Assembly (NCBI GenBank): GCA_018398815.1
Contig: CM031601.1
Location: 33,378,253-33,442,252, forward strand
Reading direction: 5' to 3'
Length of the DNA stretch: 64,000 bases
Source: Conus ventricosus
Taxonomy: Eukaryota > Mollusca > Gastropoda > Neogastropoda > Conidae
Positions 22,901-34,760 of the stretch are shown here, piece after piece. The position numbers and the translations under genes were made by a program. Within the stretch, counting starts at the first letter, position 1. The number at the start of each line of letters is the position of its first letter. Below the pieces are notes generated by a model that worked only from the letters and a program-made list of their open reading frames with translations, was not told where the DNA came from and did not search any database.

Positions 22901-23880
22901 AGCCGTTCTTTTTCCAAAAGCGTTATTTCCCATTTTTTTTTCGTTTTCAAAAAAACAATCTCCCGGGTTTCACAAAGGGCATTTTAAAGTAAAATTTATG
23001 GCCTCGAATAAAAAACCCTTTTCTTCATAACGTTTTAGGGCCCTTTTTTAAAAAAACACAAGTAAAACACAGGGGGCAAAAACAAAACCAAACAAAACCC
23101 CACCTTTTTTTTCAAATCCCCAAACAACAATGGCGACCCCAGTCGGGAGGCACGGGGGACAAACCCAAACCCGGGGTGTCCGACGTGGCAAAAAAAATTT
23201 TTTGATGGGAATTTGGGGGGGGCAAAACCCCCCCGATGTGCTTCTTTTTTCCCCCAGCGCAGGCTAGGGGAAAAATGCCGGGAGCCGTAAATTAAGTGGG
23301 TCAGTTTCCCGCCCCGGTACAAAGTTTTTAGGGGAAATTAGTCAGAAGAAGTTGCGGATTTTTTGGGAATTTAATTTTAAAGAGAAAGAAGGGGTGTGTG
23401 TGTGTGTGTGTTGTTTGTGGGGTGGGCTGTCTGTCTGCCCGCCCCCTCTGTCTGTTTTGGGCTGTCCCCTCTCCTCTGTCCCCTTTCTCTGTTGTCTGTC
23501 TGTCTGCCGGATTTTCTCTTCCGCCACAGGGAAAAGGGGCTTTTTAGGCCAAATTTTTGCCCCCAAAAAATCGGTGGTTGGGGCCAAATGGGGGGTTTTA
23601 AAAGACAAATTTTTCTGTTTTTCTGGACGAGTTCATGTTAAAAATTTTTCGATGTGGTTTTACCAGTGGTCATGTCATTGACAAGTGGTCATTTTGGGCC
23701 CCAAAATTTTTACTGACGGAAAATTTGAGGGAATACGAGTGATTCGGAGGGGAGACTTTTGAAATCGACAGCCGTTTTTTTTTTTCGTGTGCTAAACCGG
23801 GTTTCCCCTTTTTTTTTTTTGCGCTGCTTTTTTTGGGTTTTGTTTCTGTGGGATAGTTTTAGGTGATAAAGGTTTCTTGA
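19955..23880. other. homopolymer-saturated block, probable low-quality consensus
   Basis: For nearly 4 kb almost every base belongs to a run of three to eight identical bases, unlike the rest of the element. No protein motif survives in any frame. Around 21,820-22,020 and 22,440-22,500 a degraded tandem motif (TTTATAGnAAGG...GGGCC) recurs. Near 23,625-23,700 a distorted copy of the left subterminal repeat can still be read. The missing Polinton genes, notably the adenain-like protease, would be expected here. Confidence 0.6.
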
Positions 23881-23971
23881 ATTTCTGTGTGTCTTGGCTG
23901 GACGGATTTTCGCTATATTTGTGGTATTTTTATTTATTTTCTTTTTCAACATTGAATCTTGTATTTTCAAA

Positions 23972-24898
23972 ATGGCGGACTCTCATGTTGAACCCGTGTT
24001 CTTGTTGAAGAGAGACTTACCACTCTCTTTTGAAAATGAACACGAGCGATCTTTTCAAGCGCTCGACATTTGTGGTAGAGAAAGTATGGTGGGTGCTCAA
24101 GAAATTTGGGGACTGTGGAGACTACCCATCGACGAGGGCTGCACGCAGCAAGTTGCTAATTGAGGGTTTGTCACTTGGTGCTGTTGTGCTTCGTTTGCAC
24201 TCAGAGGACAGGACGACACTGAACATTCTGCTACAAAGGTGTGGATTTCTAATATCCCTCTCTCTTGCGACGGGGCAGACATCGAGTCAGCTCTTGTCAG
24301 GCTGTGAGCTGTCTTACGCTCTCCCTTGATTCTGGAGAAAATGAGGAATAGAGACGGAAAATTGACGCGATTCTACACTGGAAGGCGATTTATTTTCATA
24401 GATATCCCAGACAAACTACTTGATAGATCTGTGAAGGTTGCAGGATTTATGGCTACCCTGTATTACAAGGAACAGCCCAAAAGAGATACTAGGGTAACAA
24501 AGTGTAATCGTTGCCTGAAACTGGGTCACTGGGCCACGGAGTGTCAGGAAACTGTGGTTACCTGCAGAGCATGTCGCCTACCCGGTCATCGGCAAGGGGA
24601 TCCCGTCTGTGAGATTCAGAAAGCGAGTGACGAACCGACAGTGATGTCCGTTTGGGACCCTCTGCCACCGGTTACAAGGTTTGGACACACATCTGACACT
24701 GACTCACCCCTTTCTGACAATGACACTGACTGTGATGCGACTGACAACGAGAAAGAGACAGGTCAGAAAAAGAGTGAGAAAGAAGGAAAGACTGATGTGG
24801 TGGAGGACTGTCAGTCAGACTTCAATTCTGGCCGTCATGGGGAACAGAGAAAAAGAAGAGGAGTGGTAGACCATCCAAGAGGGAAAAGATGTGGATAA
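23972..24898 (+). pseudogene. LINE ORF1 (Gag-like, zinc knuckles)
   Basis: From ATG 23972 the product begins MADSHVEPVFLLKRDLP and after shifts near 24060-24130 and 24300 runs to 24898. It has an RNA-binding-like middle part and two CCHC knuckles: CNRCLKLGHWATEC near 24505 and CRACRLPGHRQGDPVC near 24565. The tail is acidic then basic. ORF1 proteins bind LINE RNA in the cytoplasmic particle. The two frameshifts disable it. Confidence 0.75.
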
Positions 24899-25149
24899 GG
24901 GAAAAGATCCGGTTTGGACACGTCAGTTTAAACTGGATTTTGCAACACGTTCTCGATCGCAAACTCCGAAACGACCGCGTTCAACAGAGAGGGATTCCCC
25001 CAGTCAATCTGACAAACGTGAAAAAACTGCCAAGCTTTCCACTGCTCGTTCAGTCACAGACAGACAGTGACAAGGGATGGGCATGGGTGATGAATGTTTG
25101 AACGGTTTTCGGCGCATCTCGTGGACTTTCCTTTGATTACCTCCCTAAA

Positions 25150-25266
25150 ATGGCTTTATCTTCTCTTAATGTTTTTTGTTTGAATGTGAGAGGGATAAGG
25201 TCTACTAACAAAAGAATAGTGTTTATAAGTTTTTGAAAAATAGTGGGTATGACGTGATCTGTGATC
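25150..25266 (+). pseudogene. LINE ORF2 start, endonuclease N-terminus
   Basis: ATG 25150 followed by LNVFCLNVRGIRS, the first strand of an APE-type endonuclease with its Asn. It is interrupted by a frameshift and lost after about 40 codons. Same strand as ORF1 and about 250 bp downstream. Confidence 0.6.
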
Positions 25267-25270
25267 CGAG

Positions 25271-26182
25271 CTTATAATTGATATTGTTCTTGTAAATAAG
25301 AACTGTGGCATTTGTGGTCAAACAGACACTGGCAGTAATGTTAAAAATACAAGAATCGCTTTGGAATTCTGGTTGAATGCAGTCTTTATCGTAAGAAGAA
25401 CAACTTGAATATTTCTAATATTTAAAAACCGATTTGTAATCATTAAAACTTACACTTGATATAAAACTGGATAAAAAATAATGTATATAAACTCCCCAGC
25501 TGTGAAAAGGTCAAATAGTCACAGTCAAATAGCTGCATTATGCAGAAAGCCGCTTCAAATGCGCTGAAACTTGATTTTACAAAAAGACGTCAAAATCAGT
25601 ACATCAAGAATGAAACACAAGCCATCAGGGAAAGAAGAAAAAAACAAACAAAAAAAACGGCCCTCTAGCACAGCCGTTCGCACGCGTGATGGCCACGACC
25701 GGTGATACATTTTTTTGCACCCTCATAGGAATATTTGCAACCACATCAGTCTTATATGTATTTTTCCCTGATTACAAGTAATGTACATAGACATTTCTGT
25801 TCTCAATTTTATTTGATATTCACATGTCTCAACCGTTCTTTAAACGGAAGAAACTTAACAGAACACCAAGTGAAACGTGTTGCTTTTCACGTGGGTAACT
25901 CCGCTGACTATACACCGCTGGCAGCAATGACAGATCTGGCGCAGGCGCGAGTCTGCTCCCTGAACTTCGGCTGCGGGATCCTTTGGGCTGGTGCTATGGT
26001 GTTCTAACTGTCTCAAAAAAAATCAGTTATTGAAAACTTTCATCGATCGCTGCTCCTAACACAGGGGGCTGTGATCGTGTTTCCCTCTCCAGACATAATC
26101 GGCATGGTTCATAGTATCATTGTGCAAGAGGAAATATTTCTACTAAAAAACGCAAGATCATAAATCTTAACTCCTCCACTTT
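25271..26182. other. right non-coding part of the Polinton
   Basis: AT-rich, no coding signal seen on either strand. No inverted counterpart of the left subterminal repeats was found here. Confidence 0.4.
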
Positions 26183-26401
26183 ATACTAAGAAAGAGGACA
26201 TAATTTCACACAGGGATCATTTCACTAGATAGTCGCAACGCGAAGCTACTAACTTCTGAAACGTTACTATTACTACTATCTTCTGAAATCACTACTATAA
26301 TTTTCATAAGTTAGTAGTATTACTACTATCTTATGAAAATTATAGTAGTGTTTTCAGAAGATAGTAGTACTAGTAACGTTTCAGAAGATAGTCGCCTGAC
26401 A
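26183..26401 (-). repeat. right TIR of the Polinton
   Basis: Reverse complement of 7566-7787 with very few differences, ending CGCCTGACA. It has the same internal near-palindrome as the left TIR. It differs from the left copy by retaining AGATAGTAGTAATAG where the left has AGATATTTAGTAACAG. Confidence 0.92.
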
Positions 26402-26407
26402 CACGTG
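26402..26407. repeat. right target site duplication of the Polinton
   Basis: CACGTG, identical to 7560-7565. Confidence 0.75.
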
Positions 26408-27588
26408 CGCGTAGAAAAGAACAGATTTTTTTTTTGTCTCATAAGTCACAAAGACTTATTTGATATAACATATAATAACACGTATAAATATAACCTGTAA
26501 CTTATACTTATCATTACCTCTAATTCTGCACATGTAATCGTGTGGTTATCTTTGTCAGTGTGTGTGTCGGGGAGGGGGGGGGGGGGGGGGGGGGGGAGGC
26601 GGGAGAGGGAAAGGGAGAGAATATGTGTTCGATTGCCGGAACGAGAGATTCAAAACGAATTTCTGAGGTGTACGACAAATGAACACCAGTCAATGTATCA
26701 AATTAACGCTGATCTAGTATTCAATTCTAAACAGACAAATCCAGTGAATTCTCAACAGATCTATCTTCTTCAGACGCTACCAACAACAGAGAGTACAATT
26801 CACAGAACAGTGATCCCAGGATGGCGGACAGTACGAGAACGAATCGTTATCATGCACAGAGCCCTTTGGGTAGTGGTGCTGTGGCCAGGTCTTATGGTCC
26901 ACTGGTATTCCGTCTTGTTTTCAGTGACGCTGCAGTCCCTGTCATTTCTCTTCACGAATTTCACAGACGCTTCACACGATCGGCATGCTGAGGAATGAAC
27001 GTCAAGAAAAGCCTTTGTTTTATAAAATCGACACGTTTTCAATACTTAAAAGTACAAGAAATAATCATCAACAGGTTTCGAAACTGAATATTAGGTTACA
27101 AAAAAAAACAAAAACAAAAAAACACTAAATCAAGAATCAAATGGACCATGTAACGTCTTTTGTCCCACATTATACAACTAATTCTTAGCCTTTTACAAAA
27201 GGTTATTAGTTAGTTATTTTTTAAGGCATGACCTACTGTTATATATTGCATCTTCTGGATATTCTAAGAGAATGTGTTGAACGGAAATCTTTGCCCAACA
27301 AACATAGGCGTAAGTTATTTTTAAAGGAATAAAGTATTATTGTATATTGCATGTTGTGATCATTCGAAGAGAATGTGTTAGATGGAAATGTTTGCCCAAA
27401 TGATACAGCTGAAAGGCTTGGGATGATCTGTTCTTGTATTTCCATCCATTAAATGTCATTCTATGCATTAAGGTTACAACTTGTCGTGGTCCTGGAGAAT
27501 ACGAATTAACATTAATGACCCCCTCCCACTCCTTATCCACTCCTCCCTACCCCTCTCCCCAATCGTTCCATCCCTTCTCTCCCAAAAC

Positions 27589-27625
<37 letters not shown>

Positions 27626-27689
27626 GAGATGGGAATCTGCCGTCTGCCAACCCATCTTTAACGGGCATGAATGTTAAAACTGAACGTAT
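26408..27689. other. unassigned stretch with G run
   Basis: Holds a G homopolymer at about 26574-26595, a (TC)n tract at 27591-27622 and a weak internal duplication around 27235-27390 (AGAGAATGTGTT twice). No gene recognised. Confidence 0.35.
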
Positions 27690-28385
27690 CTCACCACTCC
27701 TAGCCCAACACACGGACTGTTTCTCCCTTGTCCTTGTGAATGTAACTATCCCACCTGTAACATACACTGCTTCTCCCTCGTCCTTGTGAATGTAACTATC
27801 CCACCTGTAACATACACTGCTTCTCCCTCGTCCTTGTGAATGTAAGTATCCACCATTAACATATTCTGTCTCTTCCTTGTCCTTGTGAATGTAACTATCC
27901 ACCATTAACATATACTGTCTCTCCTTGTCACTGTGAATGTAACTATCCACCATTAACATATTCTGTCTCTCCCTTGTCCTTGTGAACGCAACTATCCACC
28001 ATTAACATATTCTGTCTCTTCCTTGTCCTTGTGAATGTAACTATCCACCATTAACATATACTGTCTCTCCTTGTCACTGTGAATGTAACTATCCACCATT
28101 AACATATACTGTCTCTCCCTTGTCCTTGTGAACGCAACTATCCACCATTAACATATACTGTCTCTCCCTTGTCATTGTGAATGTAACTATCCACCATTAA
28201 CATATACTGTCTCTCCCTTGTCATTGTGAATGTAACTATCCCACCCTTAACATATACTGTTTCTCCCTTGTCATTGTGAATGTAACTATCCCACCCTTAA
28301 CATATACTGTTTCTCCCTTGTCATTGTAAATGTAACTATCCACCCTTAACATATACTGTTTCTCCCTATCTATTCATGAGTGTAA
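27690..28385. repeat. 49-50-bp minisatellite, about 14 copies
   Basis: Unit contains TTGTGAATGTAACTATCCAC and ends in ACATATACTG. Variants CCACCATTAAC and CCCACCCTTAAC mark left and right subfamilies, and the outermost units are most diverged. Confidence 0.93.
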
Positions 28386-28516
28386 CTAACCTACCCTAAG
28401 ATAAACACAGACGGTTCCTCTTTTGTCATTCATGAACACTAAATAATGTAAAACTCAAGAGAAAACCAACAATAGAATTAGAACGCATGATAGATAAGAA
28501 CAAGTTTCTCTTTTTC

Positions 28517-28572
<56 letters not shown>

Positions 28573-28865
28573 GTGTACAGAATCGCACGCGTGCCTTTGT
28601 GCGGGCCTGAGCACGAAATCTGAGACAATAATCACGTGAGCTGAAGCTCCGGGCAGTGTAGGTGCAGATTTCACTAACTGGTCATCAGATTACAACTGCA
28701 GCAACAACAAACTGGCAGGTCAAGAATTGTGCCCATGAAAAAATGCTGAGTGTTCAAAACAATAGACAGGCAAGTGGTCCAAAAGACGGCAAAACAGCTT
28801 TTCTGGGCTGTACTGCAAGCATGTGGCTGTTTACGGCCTTAACAGAGAGAACTTGGCTTGATTGG
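28386..28865. other. spacer with (AC)n
   Basis: Contains a pure (AC)n tract at 28519-28567. Nothing else recognised. Confidence 0.5.
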
Positions 28866-29110
<245 letters not shown>

Positions 29111-29289
29111 CAAAGCGGTCATGTAATCATAGAGGAACATCAAATGAAAACAGAAGATAAATGAAAACAAAACAAAAAATAAGAATAATAATAAACAAAA
29201 CAACAACAAAAAATAATAATAACAAAAAATAAAATAAAATAGAAATGAGAATAACAATAATGAAGAGGAAGGAGAGAGCGGGGGTAGGG

Positions 29290-29425
29290 AGTGAGGTGGG
29301 CTGGGGAAACATATGTAAGTGTACTACAACGTACAAGATTGGCATGTATGAAAACAGACAGTGAAGTGAATATGACAAAGTGCGTACATATTTTTGAACA
29401 CACAAATACACGCACGTTCGCACGC

Positions 29426-29428
<3 letters not shown>
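29290..29428. repeat. dispersed repeat, copy A
   Basis: Shares with 29715-29838 the ordered blocks GTACAA, CAGACAGTGAA, ATGACAAA and ACACACGCAC, each copy ending in (GA)n. Probably duplicated together with its GA tract. Confidence 0.5.

Positions 29429-29508
<80 letters not shown>
29429..29508. repeat. (GA)n tract
   Basis: Pure GA run. Confidence 0.95.
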
Positions 29509-29582
29509 AAGGCACCACATGCATTCATTTTTCGCAATGCATGAAAATACGTAGAACGTATTAAGCAAAGTGAGATGACATT

Positions 29583-29613
29583 GGGGGGGGGGGGGGGAGA
29601 AAAAAAAAAAAAA

Positions 29614-29683
<70 letters not shown>
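29583..29683. repeat. G run, A run, (GA)n
   Basis: Consecutive G, A and GA tracts. Confidence 0.95.
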
Positions 29684-29687
<4 letters not shown>

Positions 29688-29714
29688 GAAGGGAGAGGGG
29701 GAACAGCATGAGAT

Positions 29715-29835
29715 GTAATGATTTGAAATGGAACTGTACTAAAACGTACAATAATTAGCCTGTATAAAATCAGACAGTAAAATGAACATGACAAAATATG
29801 TACGGAATTCGGAACATACACACGCACACATGCAC

Positions 29836-29838
<3 letters not shown>
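29715..29838. repeat. dispersed repeat, copy B
   Basis: Diverged copy of 29290-29428, same orientation, also followed by (GA)n. Confidence 0.5.
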
Positions 29839-29925
<87 letters not shown>

Positions 29926-29929
29926 AGAG

Positions 29930-29979
<50 letters not shown>
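29839..29979. repeat. (GA)n tract
   Basis: Long GA run with one interruption near 29922-29934. Confidence 0.95.
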
Positions 29980-29982
<3 letters not shown>

Positions 29983-30974
29983 CGTTCGACAGCTCAGCTG
30001 TCTTGGAATCCCCCACATTCCCACCTTCCCTGCTCGCCATTACCCCTCCCCACCCTTCTCCCCGTGAAGGTGTGGCAATCTTGATAACAGAATGACAGCC
30101 GTCCCATAAAACAGGAGCAGCGGTCACCGGGATTGTTCGCCACTTTGCGCTGTACTTGTTCCGCCAGTAAAACGTTAGTTGATTGGTTCCTGCACCACTC
30201 TGACGTGCCAAAAGCTGTTGACCATTCACTGGCCAAGTCAAGGCCCATCTGTCCCCTGTTCTGTCTGTTCTGCCACCAACAGTGTCCAGTTTACCTGTCA
30301 TCTTGTCCACCCTATCTCCCACAACCTAGTCCTCTACAAGCAAATGAAGAAAAAGAAGGAAAAGCACAGTTTCCTTACAAACTGCCCTCAAGTTCAAGAA
30401 AGCCAGAAAATAGTTATGGCCTCAGAAAGAATCATGTTCATTAAACTATCACAATATAATTATTTCATCTACAAATTAAATTTACACCAAAGTACTCAGA
30501 CAAGGACGCGTTGAGGACGGAAGAAAGCCTCAGCAGACCAAAACAGCCCCCAAAGCTCCTGTGTGTACTACATAGAAAAGCCTAGTCCTCTGGCGCACTC
30601 CCTGCTCCTCACCTCTGACAACTGCTATCAAGGTCTGCATCCCATGAACACTGGCAAGACATGGCGTCAGCTGTGATTCCGGCTATCCCCCCGGCTGAAG
30701 GAGAGAAGGCAGGGGAGTGAGGGAGAAGGGAGAGGAAGAGACAGTGCGAGGCCTTGGGTAATGACAGACCTAAGGCCACAACGCCTTTCCCCAGGCAACT
30801 GTGGGCCAGAAGAAAGCAACAGGCATCAGCAGTCAGCCATCAGCGATGAGCAACAGGTGGCGGGCACCCAGTGCCAGACAGACGTGCGAGAAGCCGGCCT
30901 GCTGCTTGCAGCCTACCCTGACTGAAAAGCACGTGCAGTGGGCGGGTGCTGTGCTGTGTGCACTCTCCCCTTCT
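29980..30974. other. unassigned stretch
   Basis: Balanced composition without repeats. Minus-strand ORFs around 29994-30322 have no recognisable domain. A host exon cannot be excluded. Confidence 0.3.
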
Positions 30975-31748
30975 TCGACAACACAATGTCACGTGCAATG
31001 GACGGGCGCCGTATGGTGTACACTGTCTGTATCCTCCTTCATCATCCACCAACACAATGTCACGTGCAATGGACGGGCGCCGTATGGTGTACACTGTCTG
31101 TATCCTCCTCCATCATCCACCGACACAACATCACGTGTAACAGACGGTCGCTGTATGGTGTACACTGTCTGTATCCTCCTCCATCATCCACCGACACAAT
31201 ATCACGTGTAACAGACGGGGCGCTGTATGGTGTACACTGTCTGTATCCTCCTTCATCATCCACCGACACAGTGTCACGTGTAACAGACGGTCGCTGTATG
31301 GTGTACACTGTCTGTATCCTCCTTCATCATCCACCGACACAGTGTCACGTGTAACAGACGGTCGCTGTATGGTGTACACTGTCTGTATCCTCCTTCATCA
31401 TCCACCGACACAGTGTCACGTGTAACAGACGGTCGCTGTATGGTGTACACTGTCTGTATCCTCCTTCATCATCCACCGACACAGTGTCACGTGTAACAGA
31501 CAGGCGCTGTATGGTGTACACTGTCTGGATCCTCCTTCATCATCCACCGACACAGTGTCACGTGTACCAGACGGTCGCTGTATGGTGTACACTGTCTGTA
31601 TCCTCCTTCATCATCCACCGACACAGTGTCACGTGTACCAGACGGTCGCTGTATGGTGTACACTGTCTGTATCCTCCTTCATCATCCACCGACACAGTGT
31701 CACGTGTAACAGACAGGCGCCATATGGTGTACACTGTCTGTATCCGCC
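30975..31748. repeat. 71-bp minisatellite, about 11 copies, one E-box per unit
   Basis: Unit GGTGTACACTGTCTGTATCC...CATCATCCACCGACACAGTG, period 71 bp. Each unit holds the palindrome CACGTG. Because 71 is not a multiple of three and stops are rare, frames stay open on both strands; these are not genes. Confidence 0.95.
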
Positions 31749-32803
31749 ATGTAACCCACTTCCTGTCAATCAGGGCTGGCAAAGTGGTCAGTCACTTGAA
31801 ATTGCTCATTCGCCGCATGACGTACTTCGCCAATGGCAAATTAGTTTTTCAATTAAAAAAAAATCTTCAGAATAAAAGAAACGTTTCTGCACGGCACTTC
31901 ATCTCTATGATATTATTGTTTCCTTTATTCATTCAAGGTATATTCCTTCCCCTTGGTAAGTCGCAAATCAATATAGTATTTGTATGTTTTCATTATGGAT
32001 CTCCTAAAGGTATGAAAAATCTACGCTTCAGAACACGAAAACGGTATTCTGTATAGTTTTGTGGACCTTCTTCATTTCATTGTACTATAAATACGCAAGT
32101 TTTGTTGAAAAGAAAACAAGCACAGTATTAGTAGGTTTGACCTTTTGATTCAGGCACTCTCAACATGCATAAAATGTTACTGGTCGGTAGAACTGCTTTG
32201 CTAAACTCTGTCTTCTTCCTCTGTCTGCGTCTCTGTCAATCAACTCTACGACCGTCTTCTATGACCGTCTACCACGAAACGAGTGGGATGGAAATCATCA
32301 TCAGTCCTTCTCAACTGCTTTTCTCACAACCCTTCCCGGTAGTTGATGCCCAGTCGTTAATCCTGCACTGCTGTCTACGTCAGATGACCAGGGCCTCCAT
32401 CACACAGTCTGTTACAGTGGGTGCCCTCTCCACAGACTGTCTGGAGCACCCTCAATGCCGTGTTTTCATTGATTCTCTCCATTTCCGTGAAAAGCATTTC
32501 CATCTACAATTTGCAGATTTTTTCCCTTTTCTTGACAGAAACATCTGAAATCAGTGGGACTAAAATCTACCGAAGCCCAAACTTAAATACTAAACTTCAC
32601 AATGCCATCTTCATCTTGCATTCAAACAGTCTGTCATCCGCTATCAAAGCGTTGCGCCATCCTGTAACCAGCAACTATTTGTTCGAAGAGTCCACCATTC
32701 TGCGTATAGAAAGAGTCTACTATCTTGAATCCAGGAAGCCTACTATCCCGAATGTAGGGAGTCTACTGTCCTCTAAACGAGTTTACCATCCTGTATCCAA
32801 GAA
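31749..32803. other. unassigned stretch with weak ORF
   Basis: A + strand ORF at 32165-32548 (127 residues) starts with a signal-peptide-like hydrophobic N-terminus and has several Cys, but lacks any family resemblance or splice context. I do not call it a gene. Confidence 0.3.
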
Positions 32804-32892
<89 letters not shown>

Positions 32893-32965
32893 CGTGTGCG
32901 TGTGTGTGTGAGTGTGAGTGTGTGTGTGTATGCGTATGTATGTGTGTGCGTGTATGTGTGTGTAC
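32804..32965. repeat. (GT)n tract with variant right end
   Basis: About 85 bp of pure GT followed by interrupted GT/GC/GA repeats. Confidence 0.95.
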
Positions 32966-34017
32966 ACGTGCACGCATATACCTAACACTGACGTTGAAGA
33001 AAACATTTTCTTTTCCTTTCAATGTTTTCTTTTCTTTTTCTATAGAAAACATAACGGCTCGATACATTTGTCCCTGTGGAAACTTTTTTCAACTGGTTTT
33101 AATCTATGTTCTGCATGTATACATACATACATTTAAAGCGACCTAATTCACCATCTTTTGGCGCGACTACCCCTCATAGTGAACGCAGACCTCTGTTGTC
33201 AAACGCTGCAAGCCAGACTGGGGCAGGTGGCGACACAACCGTCTGCTGAATCAGTGCTGCCATCTGTGCACAGCCTCCCCCCCCCCCCCCAACACCTCTC
33301 CCCCTTGACCTCTGACCCAGCTAGCCCTCCCCCCCCCTCTTTCTCCCTGTCCATCCCGTGTGACCTCCATCCCCGCTCTTTGACCCTTGGCCCGGGGGTG
33401 AACTGGGGACATGCTGCACGTGTCTCCACAGGTACTGACCGAGCCGGGAGTCTTGCTTTAATGATGACGACGGAGATGATGGTTATGATGATGATGTGAT
33501 GATGACGATGATGATGATGATGATAAGGAGGAGGAGGAGGAGGACAACTGCTCGACGCCACGACACAGCAATTCTGTTTTCCACACACACACACAAATGT
33601 TATCTTCAATTTTCCTCCGCCAATAATTGCATTCAAGACATCACCGGTGAGAGAATTCAAAAACATACAGTGACGTGCAAATAACTGCACTCAAAATGTT
33701 ACTCGTGACAGCATTCAAAACCATAGACTGATGTTCACGTATACTGAAAACTGATCACAAACTTGACATCACATCCTCCTGATGATGCCTCCAAGACCTA
33801 ACTTTTCGTCTGCGTCTCGCTTAAAAACCAGTAAATTCTGTGAAGACAGACACACGCAGGACACGAATATCCCCTCACGTTCATTCTGGTCTCCAGTGCG
33901 CATGCATGACTTGGGGAAGGGTACCAAAAACAAGTTCCAGAACTGAAGAAGTAAGTGATCACTGGCCATCCATTTTCTCACAGCATACCTTTTGTTCCGA
34001 ATTTTATGACTGCAAAG
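32966..34017. other. unassigned stretch
   Basis: Contains C runs at 33280-33291 and 33330, and a (GAT)n-(GAG)n tract at about 33460-33543. No gene recognised. Confidence 0.35.

Positions 34018-34098
<81 letters not shown>
34018..34098. repeat. (GA)n tract
   Basis: Pure GA run. Confidence 0.95.
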
Positions 34099-34103
<5 letters not shown>

Positions 34104-34328
34104 ACCAAAAAAACTCAAAACTCAAATAGTTTAATTGCAAAGGCCACCGACCTATCTGCAATGAGGTCAAGAACAAAAGTAGAACACGCTGAATAAAGCG
34201 TGTTTCTCTGGGGAAAAAAAGTAGAACACACAAGCGCTCGGCGCATATACTGAAAATTATGAAAGACAATATTTGCGTAACAGAATGTTCTTCCTGAAAT
34301 TATTCTGGCATTTTTGTGTTAACTGATA

Positions 34329-34332
<4 letters not shown>

Positions 34333-34412
<80 letters not shown>
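34333..34412. repeat. (GA)n tract at a LINE 3' end
   Basis: Pure GA run, which is (TC)n in the orientation of the LINE fragment that it abuts. Confidence 0.95.
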
Positions 34413-34417
<5 letters not shown>

Positions 34418-34760
34418 CAGATAATTTATTCATAAAAAGTACATGGCCCCTAATGAAGGGGTGTGTGAAGACGTAAAACGCAATGATTATATCCAGTCAT
34501 ACATATAGAATGAAATGCCAGTAACTGCACACATTCTATGGACGTGCCAATTTCTCTGTCTTTAAAGGCTTTGTACCAAAACAATGACATTCAGCACAAA
34601 CAGATTTCCAGAGAAGGCTTGTTTTAGACAAAGATGGCTTCCCGCAATATGTGAGTTTACTGAACTTTTCTCCAATGCTGTGACAGCTGGCCAGCAAAGA
34701 ACGAAATGCAACCCGGTTTCCTGCGATTCGTTGCATAAAAGACAAAGCAAATAACGATTG
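34413..34760 (-). pseudogene. 3' end of the same LINE family as 58.4-61.0 kb
   Basis: Minus-strand reading gives LCLLCNESQETGLHFVLCW, matching LCPLCKESPENEIHFVLCC of the long copy, the C-terminal Cys/His finger of ORF2. The 3' UTR also matches: CACCCCTTCATTAGGGGCC here versus CACCCCTTCATAAAGGGCT there, then ATGAATAAAT, then (TC)n. Heavily 5'-truncated, with frame changes. Confidence 0.85.

Larger units (their letters stand above)
23881..25270 (+). mobile_element. 5' part of a LINE inserted in the Polinton
   Basis: Contains ORF1 and the first codons of ORF2 of an APE-type LINE, then stops matching coding sequence. The left edge cannot be fixed because it adjoins the garbled block. Retention of 5' rather than 3' sequence is the reverse of normal 5' truncation, so a later deletion or misassembly is likely. 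Confidence 0.6.
7566..26401. mobile_element. Polinton/Maverick (adintovirus-like) DNA transposon
   Basis: An 18.8-kb element with about 220-bp TIRs, 6-bp CACGTG target duplications, protein-primed PolB, retrovirus-like integrase, packaging ATPase and capsid-type proteins. All are hallmarks of Polintons, which are integrated relatives of adintoviruses. Genes form divergent and convergent blocks on both strands. Almost all frames are broken by single-base indels. A 3.9-kb homopolymer-rich block (19.95-23.88 kb) and a LINE fragment (23.88-25.27 kb) occupy its right third. Confidence 0.93.

Noticed and set aside
32165..32548. Small secreted cysteine-containing peptide
   Set aside because: Signal-like N-terminus alone is weak; no propeptide, cysteine framework, splice sites or homolog that I recognise.
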